DNA of 64,000 nt from NCBI GenBank assembly GCA_003996215.1, contig QJPP01001939.1, positions 124,001 through 188,000 of the forward strand, written 5' to 3'. Positions 34,552 to 46,614 of this stretch are shown one piece after another (positions within the stretch are counted from its first letter, which is position 1; each line of letters opens with the position of its first letter). The notes beneath the pieces were generated by a model. The model was given only the letters and a program-made list of their open reading frames with translations, was not told the DNA's origin and ran no database searches. Made by a program: the position numbers and the translations under genes. This DNA is from Jaltomata sinuosa. Taxonomy: Eukaryota; Streptophyta; Magnoliopsida; Solanales; Solanaceae.

Positions 34552-36793
34552 CTAAGCACGGTCATCAGGTGTAGTAGTAACCGAGCCTACTGCATTGGTG
34601 CCCAAAGTACTATCTCCAACAAAGGCTGCCTTCGCAGACCTCTCAACATCATTATCAGCTTCCCGAGCAATATCAACATCACTAACTCCCATAATGGGGT
34701 CTAAAGAAGGTATATCCACATTGCCAGCAGCACCACTAGCTGAACCACCAGTGCCAACGCCATCAATCTCAATCTGATGCATAGCCATGGACTCTTTTGA
34801 TGCCCTCTCTAACAATTTCCTGGCCCTCTTTGTGTCCCTCTCCTTCTTTTTCTTTTGAAATTTTGGGCTAAGTGGAGCCGCATCTTTTTGAACATTCTTC
34901 ACTTTTCTTTTACTCTTTTTCTGAGGCTCCGAGGACTCTTTGTCAGCCTCTTTTTCTGGTTCCTTTATAGCTTTTACTTCCTTTATCAGTCTAACTGGAC
35001 AAACCTCGGGATATACAAAGTCCCATAAATCGAGCGTAGGCTCTGAAGTAATCTGTGGTAAGACTACTGGAGCCCTAGCCTGAGAAGGTAGAGGGTTCTT
35101 CAACTGATCCACGTTGTCCCTAAGCTCCGCTATCTGCCTTTTGAGTTTTGTAAGCTCTACCACTCCCATTTCTTTCAGCTTCTTATCCACCCTATCTTCC
35201 AGTGCATCAATCTGGGCATTCACATTGAGAAAAGGTGCTATGGCTCTCTGAATTGATGCATTAGCAATCAGCTGAAACTGCTCTATAAACATTTTCATTT
35301 GTCCTTTCAGCTCAATGGTCCTTTGGACTGTGTTAGCAAAATTTGCCGGATGAAAATCAAAGATGAAGTCAGATTCCTCCATTGAAGGTTCTATAGAAGA
35401 AGATGGACCAACTGTGGTGTGCTCAGACTGGCTACCCTGTGGGATGGGCATAGCCATAGGGGACGTTGTCACCTTCAGAGTCGGTACATGTGCCTCTATG
35501 GTGAGAGCCAGTGGTTTGGACGTACCTCTCAAACCTAGCACTCTGGTCTCATCTTTGGACCTCTCCGGATGATGTGTCCGTGTGGCTCATTCAGCACGAT
35601 CAATCCCTGCATACTTTGGGACATTAGCTTCCTCACACAATTCAGTTATGAGGTAGGGGAATGGGTAGGATGAACTGATCTTGGTGACTCTATCCAAAAT
35701 TTCTTTGGTGATGATTTTCCCAAAGTTCAGATTGTACTTGGACATCAAACTAGCCATTAGGATGGCCCGTTCAAGAGTCAGCAAATTATCAGCACCTGTC
35801 GGTATGAGCTGGAGTCGCACCAGTGCCCACTAGAATTTTGTCGAGCCACTTTAGTGTCCCAGTCGTCGTTAGGCGCTTATCCAACCACTTTGTCCGTTTT
35901 AGCTTATTCTTAACCTGATAGTCATAGTCAAAGGTATCTGTGGTCACCACAAACTCAGGCCCAAAGAGAAATCTATTTAGGGTTTCGATTGAGATATTGA
36001 CCGGGACACCTCTTACCGGTATGCTCTCAAGAGCGGGAGAGACTGCAATCTTCTGGCCCTTTTTACATAAACTTTCTAGATGGCCTGATAGTTTGCATAA
36101 AACTCTCTCATGAGAGTTGGCTAGAAATTTGGAAGTGGCTTACTAGTCCAGCCCAACTTGTAGTACCAGAAGTACTCATACAGCTTGGGGAAATTTTTAA
36201 GCTTGAATAAATCTATCCTCTATTCCTCAGTGATGGGTCATCTCAGATTTCCTCTTGCTGTTACCTCGAGGCCATAATCAAATATCTTATTTGACCCTTC
36301 GACATTTCATCTAGCTCTCTCCTTAGCAAGTACCAGTGTTGCGCCAGGGCTAAACGGAGTGGGTGAAAGAGTCTCCCTTTTTAGAGTAGTAGTTTCTGTA
36401 TCGGTGTCAGCATCACCCTCCACCTCTATTGTTGGTTGTGCTCAGACCCTGAACCATCCTCATCTCCTAACTCGGTCCTAGTTTCTAAGCCCCTAGAAAC
36501 CTGGGTAACTATTTCCTGCCCCCCTTTTGGTGATGGAGGAGCATGGTCACTTTCCGCATTAGACTCAGCCAGCCGGAAGATGATCCTTCTTTTTCTGTAG
36601 GTGCATTACCTCCTTCCTCTTCAGACTGGGAAGGAGTTACTATCAACTTTCTTCTGGTTTTTCGGGAGAGGGGGATGTTATTTGAGTCACTCTTCTCGAC
36701 TTCAGAATTAGATTGATCCTTTAGTCGAGACTGGAATGAAGTATCCTTTGCTTTCTGGGACTCCCCTCGTTTGAGTGGTATTTTTGGAGCCAT
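34552..36793 (-). pseudogene. E7 ORF3, 'plant transposon protein'-type ORF in the env position
   Basis: A third ORF in the same sense as gag-pol, located between pol and the 3' LTR. It starts MAPKIPLKRGESQKAKDT at 36793, with a basic, Ser/Glu-rich N terminus. The middle, broken by stops, still reads MREFYANYQAI; then come AILMASLMSKYNLNFGK and YPFPYLITELCEEANVPKY. These resemble the 'putative plant transposon protein' family seen in many plant genomes. The C-terminal clean part (35541-34552, 329 codons) has a coiled-coil-like stretch (IDALEDRVDKKLKEMG, LKRQIAELRDNVDQL) and a lysine-rich basic block (KKSKRKVKNVQK, KFQKKKKERDTKRARK) like a nuclear localisation signal. I see no signal peptide or clear membrane segment, so an envelope role is not supported. 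Function unknown. Confidence 0.65.
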
Positions 36794-36823
36794 CAAGTAC
36801 CTGTGGGTAACCAATGTTAGCAA

Positions 36824-38187
36824 CCGAAACCAAAACTATAAAAACCAAAAAAATTTAACACTTAGAAAATTTTCAGAAATTTTGGCCTCCTATGGGCGTG
36901 GGAGTTCCGACGGCCCGTGGCACAGGGCGTCAGAATGATCCACTGAATTTTGCTGGTGAATCTGTCCTCCCACGACCTTGTGCAACATGTGTGGGAGGTC
37001 TGACGTCCCCTGGGACAGAATGTTAGAGCAAGAGCATAGGATTTTTAAGGACAACTGTCCTCCCATGGGCTCCTTCCACGGGCGTAAGAGGTCCGACTTC
37101 CCATCGAATCGGGCGTCGGATCTGGACAAAAGCTTTTTCAAGCCCTGAACTATCTCTAACACCCTGACTGACGCCCGTCATGCCTCAGACGGCCCGTCTG
37201 CTGGCCCGTGGGATCAAGTCAGGCACACAAAAATATGTCTCTCCCTCAATCTTTTACTTAGTACCATTTCCTCATCACCCAAACACACACACATGTAATA
37301 CATTAACAAGTATCCTCATCAACTCATACCCTAATTTCCATTTTATTCACTTTATATTCACGCACACAATCACCAAGCAAAATTTCACCACTAGGGTTTG
37401 GTTTAAAACATCATGAAAAATTCACAACACAAGTACCCATAGCTAATGTTTTCTAACATCAAGTAAGATTGACAAATTACAAGAAGAAATTACTTACTTC
37501 TTTGGTTGCCAATAACTCTTTGAAGAAAAAACTTACAGAGTGTGAGTGAGCTTTGCTTAGTGTTGAAAGTGGCAAGTTAATGGGGAAAAGGGAGATTGAT
37601 CGTGGTGAGTGAAATTGGGGAGAGAGAGTCGTGAATTTTTGAGAGAAAATTTAGGAGGAGGGAGATGAGTGTCATTTGACCTTAATTGAATAAGGTCAAG
37701 ACGCTTATTAGATGCGGGGAAAAGAGAATGGGGTTCTGGGTCGGGTCGGGGCAAAAAGTTAAAACAAATTAAAATGTTGACCTCCTTTGACCAACCCAGA
37801 TGATGGGCTATGCGATGCTCGTGAGGCATGCGATGGCCCATCATGAAGAACTTACTTGTGCTTCTGAAGCTGTCTTCCCATGCCCGTCCAGGATAAGATG
37901 TCTAGTCACGCAGAACGTGGGACTAAGCCAGTGACTCATGGTCTTTATTTTGGCTTCACGCCCATTCCCATGCCCGTCGGTGCCGCAACGGCCCATCATG
38001 TAAGGCATGGAAAAGGGACATACCAAGATTTCTTCTATACTTAACATTTTTCCAGCTTGGATGCCATAGTCCCACAGGCGTGGCATTTGTGACGGCCCAT
38101 CACAGAACTCATGGGACCCTTTTTACCTACAGTTCTTGCAATTTTGTGTTCATCTCCCTACTTCCTGCAAATTCAACACACATTAGT
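36824..38187 (-). other. E7 region between pol and ORF3 with GC-rich words
   Basis: Mostly noncoding. Two blocks (about 36890-37210 and 37800-38110) are rich in reiterated words: GACGGCCCGT, ATGGGCGTGGGAG, CGATGGCCCATC, CCCATGCCCGTC. They match the words of the E7 LTR. The blocks flank an AT-rich stretch of 600 bases. Predicted ORFs here (for example 37557-37844 and 37841-38086) are chance frames through repeats. Confidence 0.6.
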
Positions 38188-38273
38188 CCATGGGTTGCCT
38201 CCCATGTAGTGCCTGATTTTACGTTGCGGCACGACGCGAGTGTTTTGGCTACTTAGACTTCGCCAAAACACTC
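38188..38273 (-). other. E7 double-hairpin module, copy 2
   Basis: Hairpin CATGGG-TTGCCT-CCCATG (38189-38206), then GAGTGTTTTGGC (38238-38249) and GCCAAAACACTC (38262-38273), a perfect 12-bp inverted repeat with a 12-base loop. In sense, the loop reads GAAGTCTAAGTA and contains TAA. Confidence 0.92.
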
Positions 38274-38308
38274 TAAAAGAGTGAAGATGAAATAAAAAAA
38301 TCAAAAAT

Positions 38309-38400
38309 CCATGGGTTGCCTCTCATGAAGCGCTTGATTTAACATCACGGCACGATGCAGGTTGCTTGATTACTCAGGCTTCATCAAGCTCCTTGGGTAG
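38309..38400 (-). other. E7 double-hairpin module, copy 3, containing the pol stop codon
   Basis: Hairpin CATGGG-TTGCCT-CTCATG (38310-38327), then GCTTGAT (38364-38370) and ATCAAGC (38383-38389) around the loop TACTCAGGCTTC. The loop resembles those of copies 1 and 2 but the stem has a different sequence that is still complementary. In sense the pol frame ends ...K-E-L-D-E-A-stop, so the last codons form one stem arm and the TGA (38374-38376) is in the loop. Confidence 0.9.
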
Positions 38401-41100
38401 GATAAATCCATCAAGGTTGCAGGCTTCGATTATTTTGAGCTCCTCTGTTGTGCCAAAATAAGCTTTAATCCGCTGTCCGTTAGCCTTGAACCTTTTTCCT
38501 TCATGATTCTCAAGTTCAATGGACCCGTGAGAAAATACTTGTACCACCTTGAACGGTCCAATCCACTTGGACTTCAACCTTCCAAGAAATAAGCGAAGTC
38601 TAGAATTGAAAAGCAGGACCAAGTCACACGGCTGGAAGTTTCTCTTTTCTATCTTCCGGTCATGATACAATTTCATCCTCTCCTTATATAAGGTTGACCT
38701 CTTATAAGAATTCAGGCGGAACTCATCCAACTTATTCAATTGCCCAAGACAATGCAGCGATGCCTCAGACCAATCTAAGTTCAGCTTCTTCAACTCCCAC
38801 ATAGCCTTGTGCTCTAACTCAACCGAAAGATAGTATGCCTTACCAAACACAAGCTAATATAGTGGTGACATACCTATTGGGGTCTTGAATGCAGTCTGGT
38901 ATGCCCATAAAGCATCATCTAACTTTCGAGACCAATCCTTTCTATTTGCATTGTCCGTCTTGGAGAGGATTGACTTGATTTTACGGTTGGAGACTTCTAC
39001 AAGCCCACTAGTCTGGGGATGATAGGGTGTTGCAACATTGTGCTTCACTCCATATTTCTCTAGTAAAGCCCAAAATAGCTTGTTGCAAAAGTGAGAGCCT
39101 CCATCACTAATGATTGTCTGTGGTGTACCAAATCTGGAGAAGATGTTCTTTTTCAAGAATGTTGTGACACACTTACCCTCATTACTGGGAAGCGCTACCA
39201 CCTCCACCCACTTTGATACATAGTCAACAACTACCAATATGTACTGGTTTCCATTGGACAACACAAACGAGCCCATAAAGTCAATACCCCAAACGTCAAA
39301 AAACTCAAACACAAGGATGGGATTAAGAGAAAGCTCTTGCCTTCTTGATATACCTCCTTCCCTTTGACATCTACTGCAGGCCTTAACAAACTCATAGGCA
39401 TATTTGTGAATAGTCAGCCAGTAGTAGCCGCTTTGTAAAATCTTGTGTGCAGTCTGGATACCACTATGATGACCCCCAACAGGGGAAGAATGGCAAGCCT
39501 CTAGTATCTCTATCATCTTAGCTTCAGGCACACATCTACGGATCATAGTATCAGTACACACACGGAATAAGAATGGCTCCTCCCAGAAGTACTTCTTGAA
39601 ATTAGACATAAACTTTCTCCTTTGATGAACAGACATATCAGGAGGCACCAAATCACTTACCAAATAGTTGGCAATGTCAGCAACCCATGGAATCAGATCC
39701 TGAGAAATGGCTAGCACTTGATCGCCTGGGAACCAGTCATCAATCTCTTGTGCATCATCAAGCTTTAGCATAGCTTCTTCCTCTAACCTGGATAAGTGGT
39801 CAGCTACCTGATTCTCTATGCCCTTCCTATCCTTGACCTCAAAGTCAAACTCTTGTAGCAGCAACACCAATCTAATCAACCTCGGCTTAGCATCTTTATT
39901 TGCCATGAGGTAATGAAGAGCTGCATAGTGAGTATGCACCACCACCTTGGTGCCAAGCAAATAAGATCTGAACTTCTCAAACGCAATGACCATAGCAAAC
40001 AACTCTTGTTCAGTAACAGTGTAATTCTTTTGAGCTGGGTTAAGTGATTTGCTAGCGTAGTATATAGGATGAAGAATCTTTTCGCTCCTTTGTCCTAGGA
40101 CTGCTCCTAGCGTCACTCCACTAGCATCGCACATAACCTCAAAATGTTGAGACCAATCTAGGGAAATAATGATGGGAGATGAGACCAACTTTTCTTTAAG
40201 GCACTCGAATGCCTTCAGACATGCTTCATCAAACACAAATTTTACCTTATTCTCCAGCAATTTGCACAATGGATTAGCAATTTTGGAGAAGTCCTTGATA
40301 ACCTCCTATAGAAACCCGCATTTCCAAAAAACTTTGAATCCCCTTTACAGAAACTAGTGGAGGCAATTTTGCAATTACCTCAATCTTTGCTTTGTCGACC
40401 TCAATACCCTTCTTGGAGATCCGATGGCCAAGAACTATACCTTCTTTCACCATAAAGTGACACTTTTCCCAGTTCAGCTCTAGGTTACACTCTTCACATC
40501 TTTTTAGCACACAACTCAGATGGGCCAAACAATCTTCAAAAGAGTTACTAACTACCAAAAAGTCATCCATAAATACCTCAATAGTGTCCTCCACTATGTC
40601 TGATAAAATAGACATCATCCAACGCTGAAATGTTGCTGGTGCATTGCATAAACCGAAAGGCATCCTCTTGAAAGTGAATGTCCCATATGAACAGGTGAAA
40701 GTGGTCTTCTCTTAGTCCTAAAGAGCAATTGAGATATGATTGGATCCCAAGTAACCATCAAGAAAATAATACCATTATCTTCCAATAAGATGGTCTAACA
40801 TCTAATTCATGAACGACATTGGAAAATAGTCCTTCTCAGTCCAAGCATTCAGTTTCCTGTAATCCATGCATATGCGCCAGCCTGTGACTGGCCTCATCGG
40901 AATCAACTCATTCTTTGCATTTGGGACTACAGTAATCCCACCCTTCTTCGGCACACACTGAACCGGGCTTATCAATTTGTTGTCCGCAATAGGGTAAACC
41001 ACACTTACATCTAGCCACTTTATGATCTCTGATGACCTCTTGCATAGGCTGATTCAACCTATGCTGGTGCTCAATACTCGGAATACAATCTGACGTAAGA
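38374..41100 (-). pseudogene. E7 reverse transcriptase, RNase H and integrase (Athila-like)
   Basis: RT: WRICMDYRKLNAWTEKDYFP, MPFGLCNAPATFQRWMMSI and VFMDDFLVV (DD intact). RNase H: MCDASGVTLGAVLGQ, TEQELFAMVIAFEKF and ENQVADHLSRLE; the motif normally reading TDHAAL is THYAAL, losing a catalytic Asp. Integrase: H2C2 region (HSSPVGGHHSGIQTAHKILQ, CSRCQREG), core with GIDFMGSF, IISDGGSHF and GLVEVSNRKIKSIL (Asp, Asp and Glu all present), and a C-terminal region (LKSKWIGPFKVVQVF). There is no chromodomain. The 471-codon clean frame 40269-38854 is the longest in the window. RT is broken near 41000, 40670 and 40270, and one stop sits at 38851. RDHLSR-type and DVWGIDFMG motifs fit Athila/Tat. Confidence 0.9.
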
Positions 41101-41106
41101 TGAATT

Positions 41107-42136
41107 TTATGTGTAAAAATCCCTGGCGAAATCCCAATGATATCGGCAATGGACCAACCAATGGCCCTTTTTGAATTTTCTCAACACAGAAACCAAAGAT
41201 TCAACTTGCCCTTCTCCTAACTCTTCATCAATAATAACTTGCAAGGTCTCATTAGCTCCTAGAAACACATACCGCAGATAAGACGGAAGCGCTTTGAGCT
41301 CCAAGACTGGAGGCTCCTCAATAGATAGTCTGGCCGGTGGTGTCTGTCTATTCTTTAAGTCCAAATAAGGCTTATTTGGAGCGTAGGTATAAGACCCCAT
41401 ACCTGTAAGTGCTTCAACCATATCATCATACTCTTCAATGTCATCTCCATCAAAATTTATAATCACGACCGCAAGTACTTCAACACCAAGTCTCTCCTCA
41501 ACAGGCATAATTAGTTGATCCTCATCAACCAAATCAATAATAGAAACAACCCGCATGTCATCATGATGCTTCATAGACTTGCAGACATTAAATGTAACTA
41601 CCTCATCATTCAATCTGAACTCCGTCTGCCTAGTCTTTAAATCAACCAACATGCGTAACCAGGAATGGTCATCCCAAGATGATAGGAACCTCAAAGTCCA
41701 CCTCGCAATCAAGAATTACACAGTCTGCAGGGAAGATGGAAGTATAAACTTTCACGAGCACATCATAAAGAATCCCTACAGGCCTTTTTACTGTATGATC
41801 TGCCATAAAAAGTTGCATTGTAATCGGTTTGGGGGCTCCCAAGCCCAACTTATTAAACACCACTAGTGGAATAAAATTGATGCTAGCACCTAGATCACAC
41901 AATGCCTTAGTAAAATAGAACGCTCTAATTATGCACGGAATAGTGAAAGCTCCAGGATCTTCCTTTTTCTGCACTAAAAAATGGGAGGCTATTGCACTAC
42001 AAAGATGAAGATTGTCAGCTGGCTCAAAACTCACCGTTCTCTTCCTAGTTACCAAATCCTTCATGAATTTAGCATATCCAGGCATCTTCTCCAATGCTTC
42101 AACTAAAGGAATGTTGACTGAAAGTTGTTTCAGCAT
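41107..42136 (-). pseudogene. E7 aspartic protease and linker to RT
   Basis: Contains ALCDLGASINFIPLVVFNKLG, the CDLGASIN protease signature of the Athila/Tat branch, followed by VILDCEVDFEVPIILG. The frame then shifts and the 41712-41107 segment (LVDLKTRQTEFRLNDEVVTFNV, PSYLRYVFLGANETLQVII) leads into RT. The protease motif is intact. Confidence 0.85.
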
Positions 42137-43920
42137 GAAGATGAACTTGTGAAATTTGTCGTCCTCAACCTTTTTTTCAATCTCTGTGGGTAAGGTGGAG
42201 GAGGAAATGGCATCGGTTTCAAGACTGGTGCAACCTCTTTATTCTCCGCTTTAGACTCAAAAAAATTCCTTTCACTTGGCCTTTCACCGCTATCCTTTTC
42301 CTCAGACTCGGCCATAATCTCAGCATCCTCCTTTTCAGACTCGGCCGACTTATCAATAATTATAGGCATGGGAGGTTCAACAGTTTGTTTTCCGCTTTGG
42401 TTAGTCACAGCCATAACCTGTCGATCATTCTTCAGATTTTGAATGGTGTCACTTGGAAGAGTACCCTTTTGACGCGGATTCATGCTAGTAGATATTTGGT
42501 GCATCTGGGTCTCAAGCTATTTTATGGCGACAAAATGACCCTCCACTTTCAGACTCATACCTGTAATGTCAGCTCGCATCTCATTCATGCTTGCATCCAT
42601 AGAATCAACCTTTTGAAATACTTTGTTAAGTAACTCCCTCATGGTTGGTTGTTCAGGTCTATCTTCATGATTTCCAGGAGGGACATACAGACCACTTCTA
42701 TTATTCTTGTAGCCATCCTTTTTATAATATTCACCATCCATGTCTCTAGCTCTTCTCTTATCTCTGTAGCCAGACCGATTGTAGTGGTCATCTCTATCTC
42801 TGTTCCGACCTTGATTCCCTTGTCCAGAGGCCCAGAAACTCGCTTCTTGATCATTCAGATAACTAACCTCCTCATTATATGAGTAATCATCTGGCCTTGG
42901 TGCTTTCCCTTATGAGCCAATGGCTTTCACCTTCTCCACTCCCTCATCTAGGATTTTCTTTGCAATTAACCCAATGTTCATCTTCATCTCAGCAACTTCT
43001 TGCTTGAGCTCCTATAATTCTTAAAAATCAATGGACTTACCAACTGCATATGTACCTGCTGGACTCTCAGTCTTTCTAGTATGCCATGCCCTGTTGGTCT
43101 TAGTAACCCTACCAAGCATCTAAGAAGCTTCAATAATATATGAGTTCTCCATGAATGATCCATCAGTTACAGTGTCGGCTACTACTTTTGTGTTGGCATT
43201 CAATGCTTTGTAGAAGATCTCCATCAGATGCCTTGAAGGAATTTCGTGTCTCAGAACTTGTTTCAACTTTTTATTGAACCTCAACCAAGTCTCATATAAT
43301 CCCTCTGTAGGTAGCTGGTTGAAATTGTAGACCTCTTGTTTCAGCTACAACATCCTTGATGGAGGAAAGAATTGCTCCAAAAAATGAGTCTTCAACTCGT
43401 GCCATATGTATACGGAATTATCAGGAAATTATGAGAGCCACACAATTGCCTCGTCAGTCAATGAGAATGGAAACAGTCTTAGTCTAATAGCATTTTTTCC
43501 CACTCCTGGTAGATTATACACTTTGCAAATTTGAGTGAAATTTTTCTCATGTAGATTTGCATATTTTGTAGGCTTTCCAGCATATAGTCCCTTCAGGTTC
43601 AGCAACTGTATCATGGTGCTGGTGATGTCAAACTTCATTCCCTCAGTTAGTGGTGGCAATACTATGGGTCCAGTAATATCCAATTCCTCCACCTCATCAT
43701 CATCATCATAATCATAGTAGCAAGGGGCATACCTTGGTTGTTGTATCTGTCGGCCCTATTCTGTGGAAAATTCCTTTTAGCTGCTGCCTCATCTCTGACA
43801 GCTTGTTGTCATGCTTACCTTGCTTACTTAGTTGCCGCATTTTAAGCTGTGAGGTTCGCTGCAATTGTAGCATCTTCATTAGCAAGGGCTTCTTCCCCTG
43901 CCTTTTTCCTCTTTAGCCAT
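42137..43920 (-). pseudogene. E7 gag (Athila-like)
   Basis: The capsid-like region has LRLFPFSLTDEAIVWLS and, in broken frames, WLRFNKKLKQVLRHEIPSR; further on PPGNHEDRPEQPTMRELLNKV and GTLPSDTIQNLKNDRQVMAVTNQSGKQ, which is close to the 'GTLPSDT..NPK' motif of Athila Gag. At least six stops or frameshifts, many compatible with C-to-T change. The N terminus near 43700-43920 is too decayed to place the start codon; MAKEEK at about 43919 is a candidate. No CCHC zinc knuckle is visible. Confidence 0.75.
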
Positions 43921-44103
43921 GTTTCTTAGAGTTCTGGGGAGTTCAGGATCATACGGGATCAAGGGATTGCCTTGACTCCTTGTACTGGGCATACACATGT
44001 GTGCAACCTACATCACAAAACAAAAACAACAGAAAAAGTAAAATTAGGAAATAAGGACTAATAGTGAAATAAACACAATCTCACTTATTCCTAAACTGTA
44101 TTC
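43921..44103 (-). other. E7 5' leader
   Basis: Untranslated leader between the primer-binding site and gag, AT-rich, no features recognised apart from its position. Confidence 0.5.
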
Positions 44104-44119
44104 CCACGCAATGGTGCCA
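44104..44119 (-). promoter_or_regulatory. E7 primer-binding site, Asp-tRNA type
   Basis: In sense TGGCACCATTGCGTGG, five bases after the 5' LTR. It differs by a few bases from TGGCGCCGTTGCCGGGG, the Asp-tRNA complement typical of Athila/Tat elements. Confidence 0.75.
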
Positions 44120-44124
44120 AAATT

Positions 44125-45704
44125 TGATACACCCAAATTACACCTCCTTTTAGAAGTGTAAGCGGTCGTTGTTCAAATATAGAACCCAACGAAGGTTGGG
44201 GTCGATCCCACAGGGAATATGGTAGGACTATGGTTGATTATTGTTTACTTGCACTGTTAGCTGTTTATTTCCCTTGAAAGGGGGGTTTTAAGTAACAAGA
44301 TTAATAGTGACTTAGATTTGTAACAAGTAATAGCTATTAGTTTCAACAGTTGTTATCAATAAGATAAGTGACTAGGGCAGTGTTCCCCATGAGATCATAA
44401 CTTAGTAAGGCGTTTGTACTTAGTAAACTAGATTGGTTCTTAGCATACAGAATCGTTAAGTTTGGTTCACCTAAATCCTTGGTCCGATAGATAGATGAAT
44501 TTGACCACATGCCTTAGTCTGTCCATGGGTGTATGATTTACTAATCCTTACCCTGGATCCCAGATTAGCTATTCCCCAACAAGGTTAAGCTATTAGATGA
44601 GGGTTGATAGCCTCAAATATCCATTGTTAAACAATCCTTTTCCCATCTGTTACCTCCTTAGTCCGGTAAGTAAGGATAAGGCAAGTTCTAACGTTGGCCA
44701 CCATTAAAAAGCAATCAAAATGAAGGGAAGAACAATACATGCATAAACACCGCCCTAGAATTACCAAGTACTTTGCCTACTTCCTTAATCCTTCATGGTT
44801 CCCATAACCCTAGTTGTGGATTTAGCTACTCATGTTCATAAGTAAACAATTAATGGTTGTTGGAACAATCTTCAGTAGATACTTACAATGAGAAGTAAAG
44901 AAATCCTAAATCTTGAAGAAAGTCTTAAGAAAGCTTCAATGAATCAAGAACAATCTTTAATCTCAAGAACTTGTGTAATAAAGTTAAACAAACGTAACAA
45001 TGTAGTGATTGTACAAAAAATAATGAGTAACCCCCAAAAATAAAACCTAAGGGGAAGTATTTATAGACAAAAGAAACCAAATCCTAACTAATCTAGGAAA
45101 GTTTGATGTGGCACTGCCGACGGGATGCCCCACAGGCCATCGTGGATGCGGCGGCCGTTGTGGGTGCCCGTGGGTCTCTTCAGGTCTTGGTTCCAGGCTT
45201 CCTTCCTTGATTACATGGGCTGAAGTGACAGGACACCATGGCTGTGAAACCCGTCATGGCCCTCTCATCGGTTGGTTGACTCAATCTCATATCTCCTCTA
45301 GCACATTTTGATGGGCTTATGCAATGGCCCGTCGTGTCTCTCACGAGCATCATGGCAGCTCGTCACTTAAGCCTTGGCAGCTCCAGCTCCACTGGTCTAG
45401 TCCGACGGGCTATGTGACATCCCGTGGCTAGACTGACATCCATTGAGGTAGGGCGTGAGGGATGCCTTGTGCATATGGGTGCTTTATTTTGCTCAGACGC
45501 CTTCTCCCATGGGCCGTCATGGGTGTGATGCCCATGGGGCATGACCTTTTGCCCAGAAATTGGCAACACTTTGGCATTTTTATGTTTTCAATACTTTTTC
45601 CTGTACATGTAACAAACGACATCAAATCCAACAGAATGTACTAAATAACTCCCAAAAATCCTTAGTTTTAAGCGTCAAAAGTGTCGTGAAATCCTGGCAC
45701 ATCA
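44125..45704 (-). repeat. E7 5' LTR (Athila-like), 1580 bp
   Basis: On + it runs TGATACACCC...GGCACATCA, full-length partner of 31357-32936. The GC-rich word block is at about 45110-45550. It is followed by AGTGT (45705-45709), the right target duplication, and then the rest of the E5 LTR. Confidence 0.93.
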
Positions 45705-46394
45705 AGTGTAGACTGGGATTTCATGTTGAAAACATAGGTGGTGTCCTAGGGATCCTTGGTGGGTCAGGGTTATGTGAATAAGACATATTTATTTCCATTG
45801 ATTGTCTTTAATTGTTAATGGGTTACATATGGTTGGTAAGCTAAGGGAGAGACTTATAGTCTGGTTATATTGTTAACTTGCTACGTGTTTTTGTACCTTA
45901 CTATGTTTTGGTTTATTGTTCATATTCTATTTATTGGAGTTGGCCGATGATCCTACAGTACACAGTGTTGGTGCATTGATTCTACATTTGCTTTTCTTTT
46001 TGTGAGTATAGGCAATCTTCCGGTGGTTGACACGCGATCTCACCTGTAGTCCAAGCATTTCCAGATCTCAAGGGTGATCTACTTCGGTCGGGCTACCTTG
46101 TTATCTTCTTTTAAGTTGTAGCCCACTTGTTTCGAGCTTAAACTCTCTCTTATTTTTGGGGTTGCATCCTCGTATTCTAGACGATTAGTAGTATGTTTTG
46201 GTACGATGACTTTTAGGTTCGACGGAGGATTTTTCCATAGATTTTATGATATTAGTGTTTGAGATATTGAATTTCTAGTTTATTTATTTGCACACTGGTT
46301 TTGAGTTGTTAGAATTGTTAAGTTCTAGGTTAATGATGGTTCACTCGCCCGAGGGTTTGGGTGGGTGCTACTCATAGCGGGTTGAGTTGTGACA
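45705..46394 (+). repeat. E5 5' LTR, piece 2 (family B)
   Basis: Continues the LTR interrupted at 31356 and ends GTTGAGTTGTGACA at 46394. The two pieces add to about 2253 bp, against 2250 bp for the 3' LTR, confirming that E7 is a clean insertion. Confidence 0.92.
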
Positions 46395-46398
46395 AAGA

Positions 46399-46411
46399 TG
46401 GTATCAGATCC
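46399..46411 (+). promoter_or_regulatory. E5 primer-binding site, initiator Met-tRNA type
   Basis: TGGTATCAGATCC, four bases after the LTR, one mismatch to the usual TGGTATCAGAGCC. Confidence 0.9.
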
Positions 46412-46614
46412 CTAGGTTCGTTGATCTCGTCATACCAAAATGGGTCTAGTAGAGTCTTGCTGAATGGTACAGAGACGTCTATACTTTTCTTCGAGAGGCT
46501 ATATGACTTAGGAAAACTATCTCTTTTTTCTTCCTTTGTTCTATAACTTGATTCTAATTGGTATCTGGTGATACAAGATGGTATCTAACTCTTTCACTCT
46601 TCTGTCTGAAGATA

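Noticed and set aside
34552..36793. ORF3 of E7 as a true envelope gene
   Set aside because: No signal peptide, transmembrane helix or cleavage-type motif seen; visible motifs point to plant-transposon-protein and coiled-coil types.
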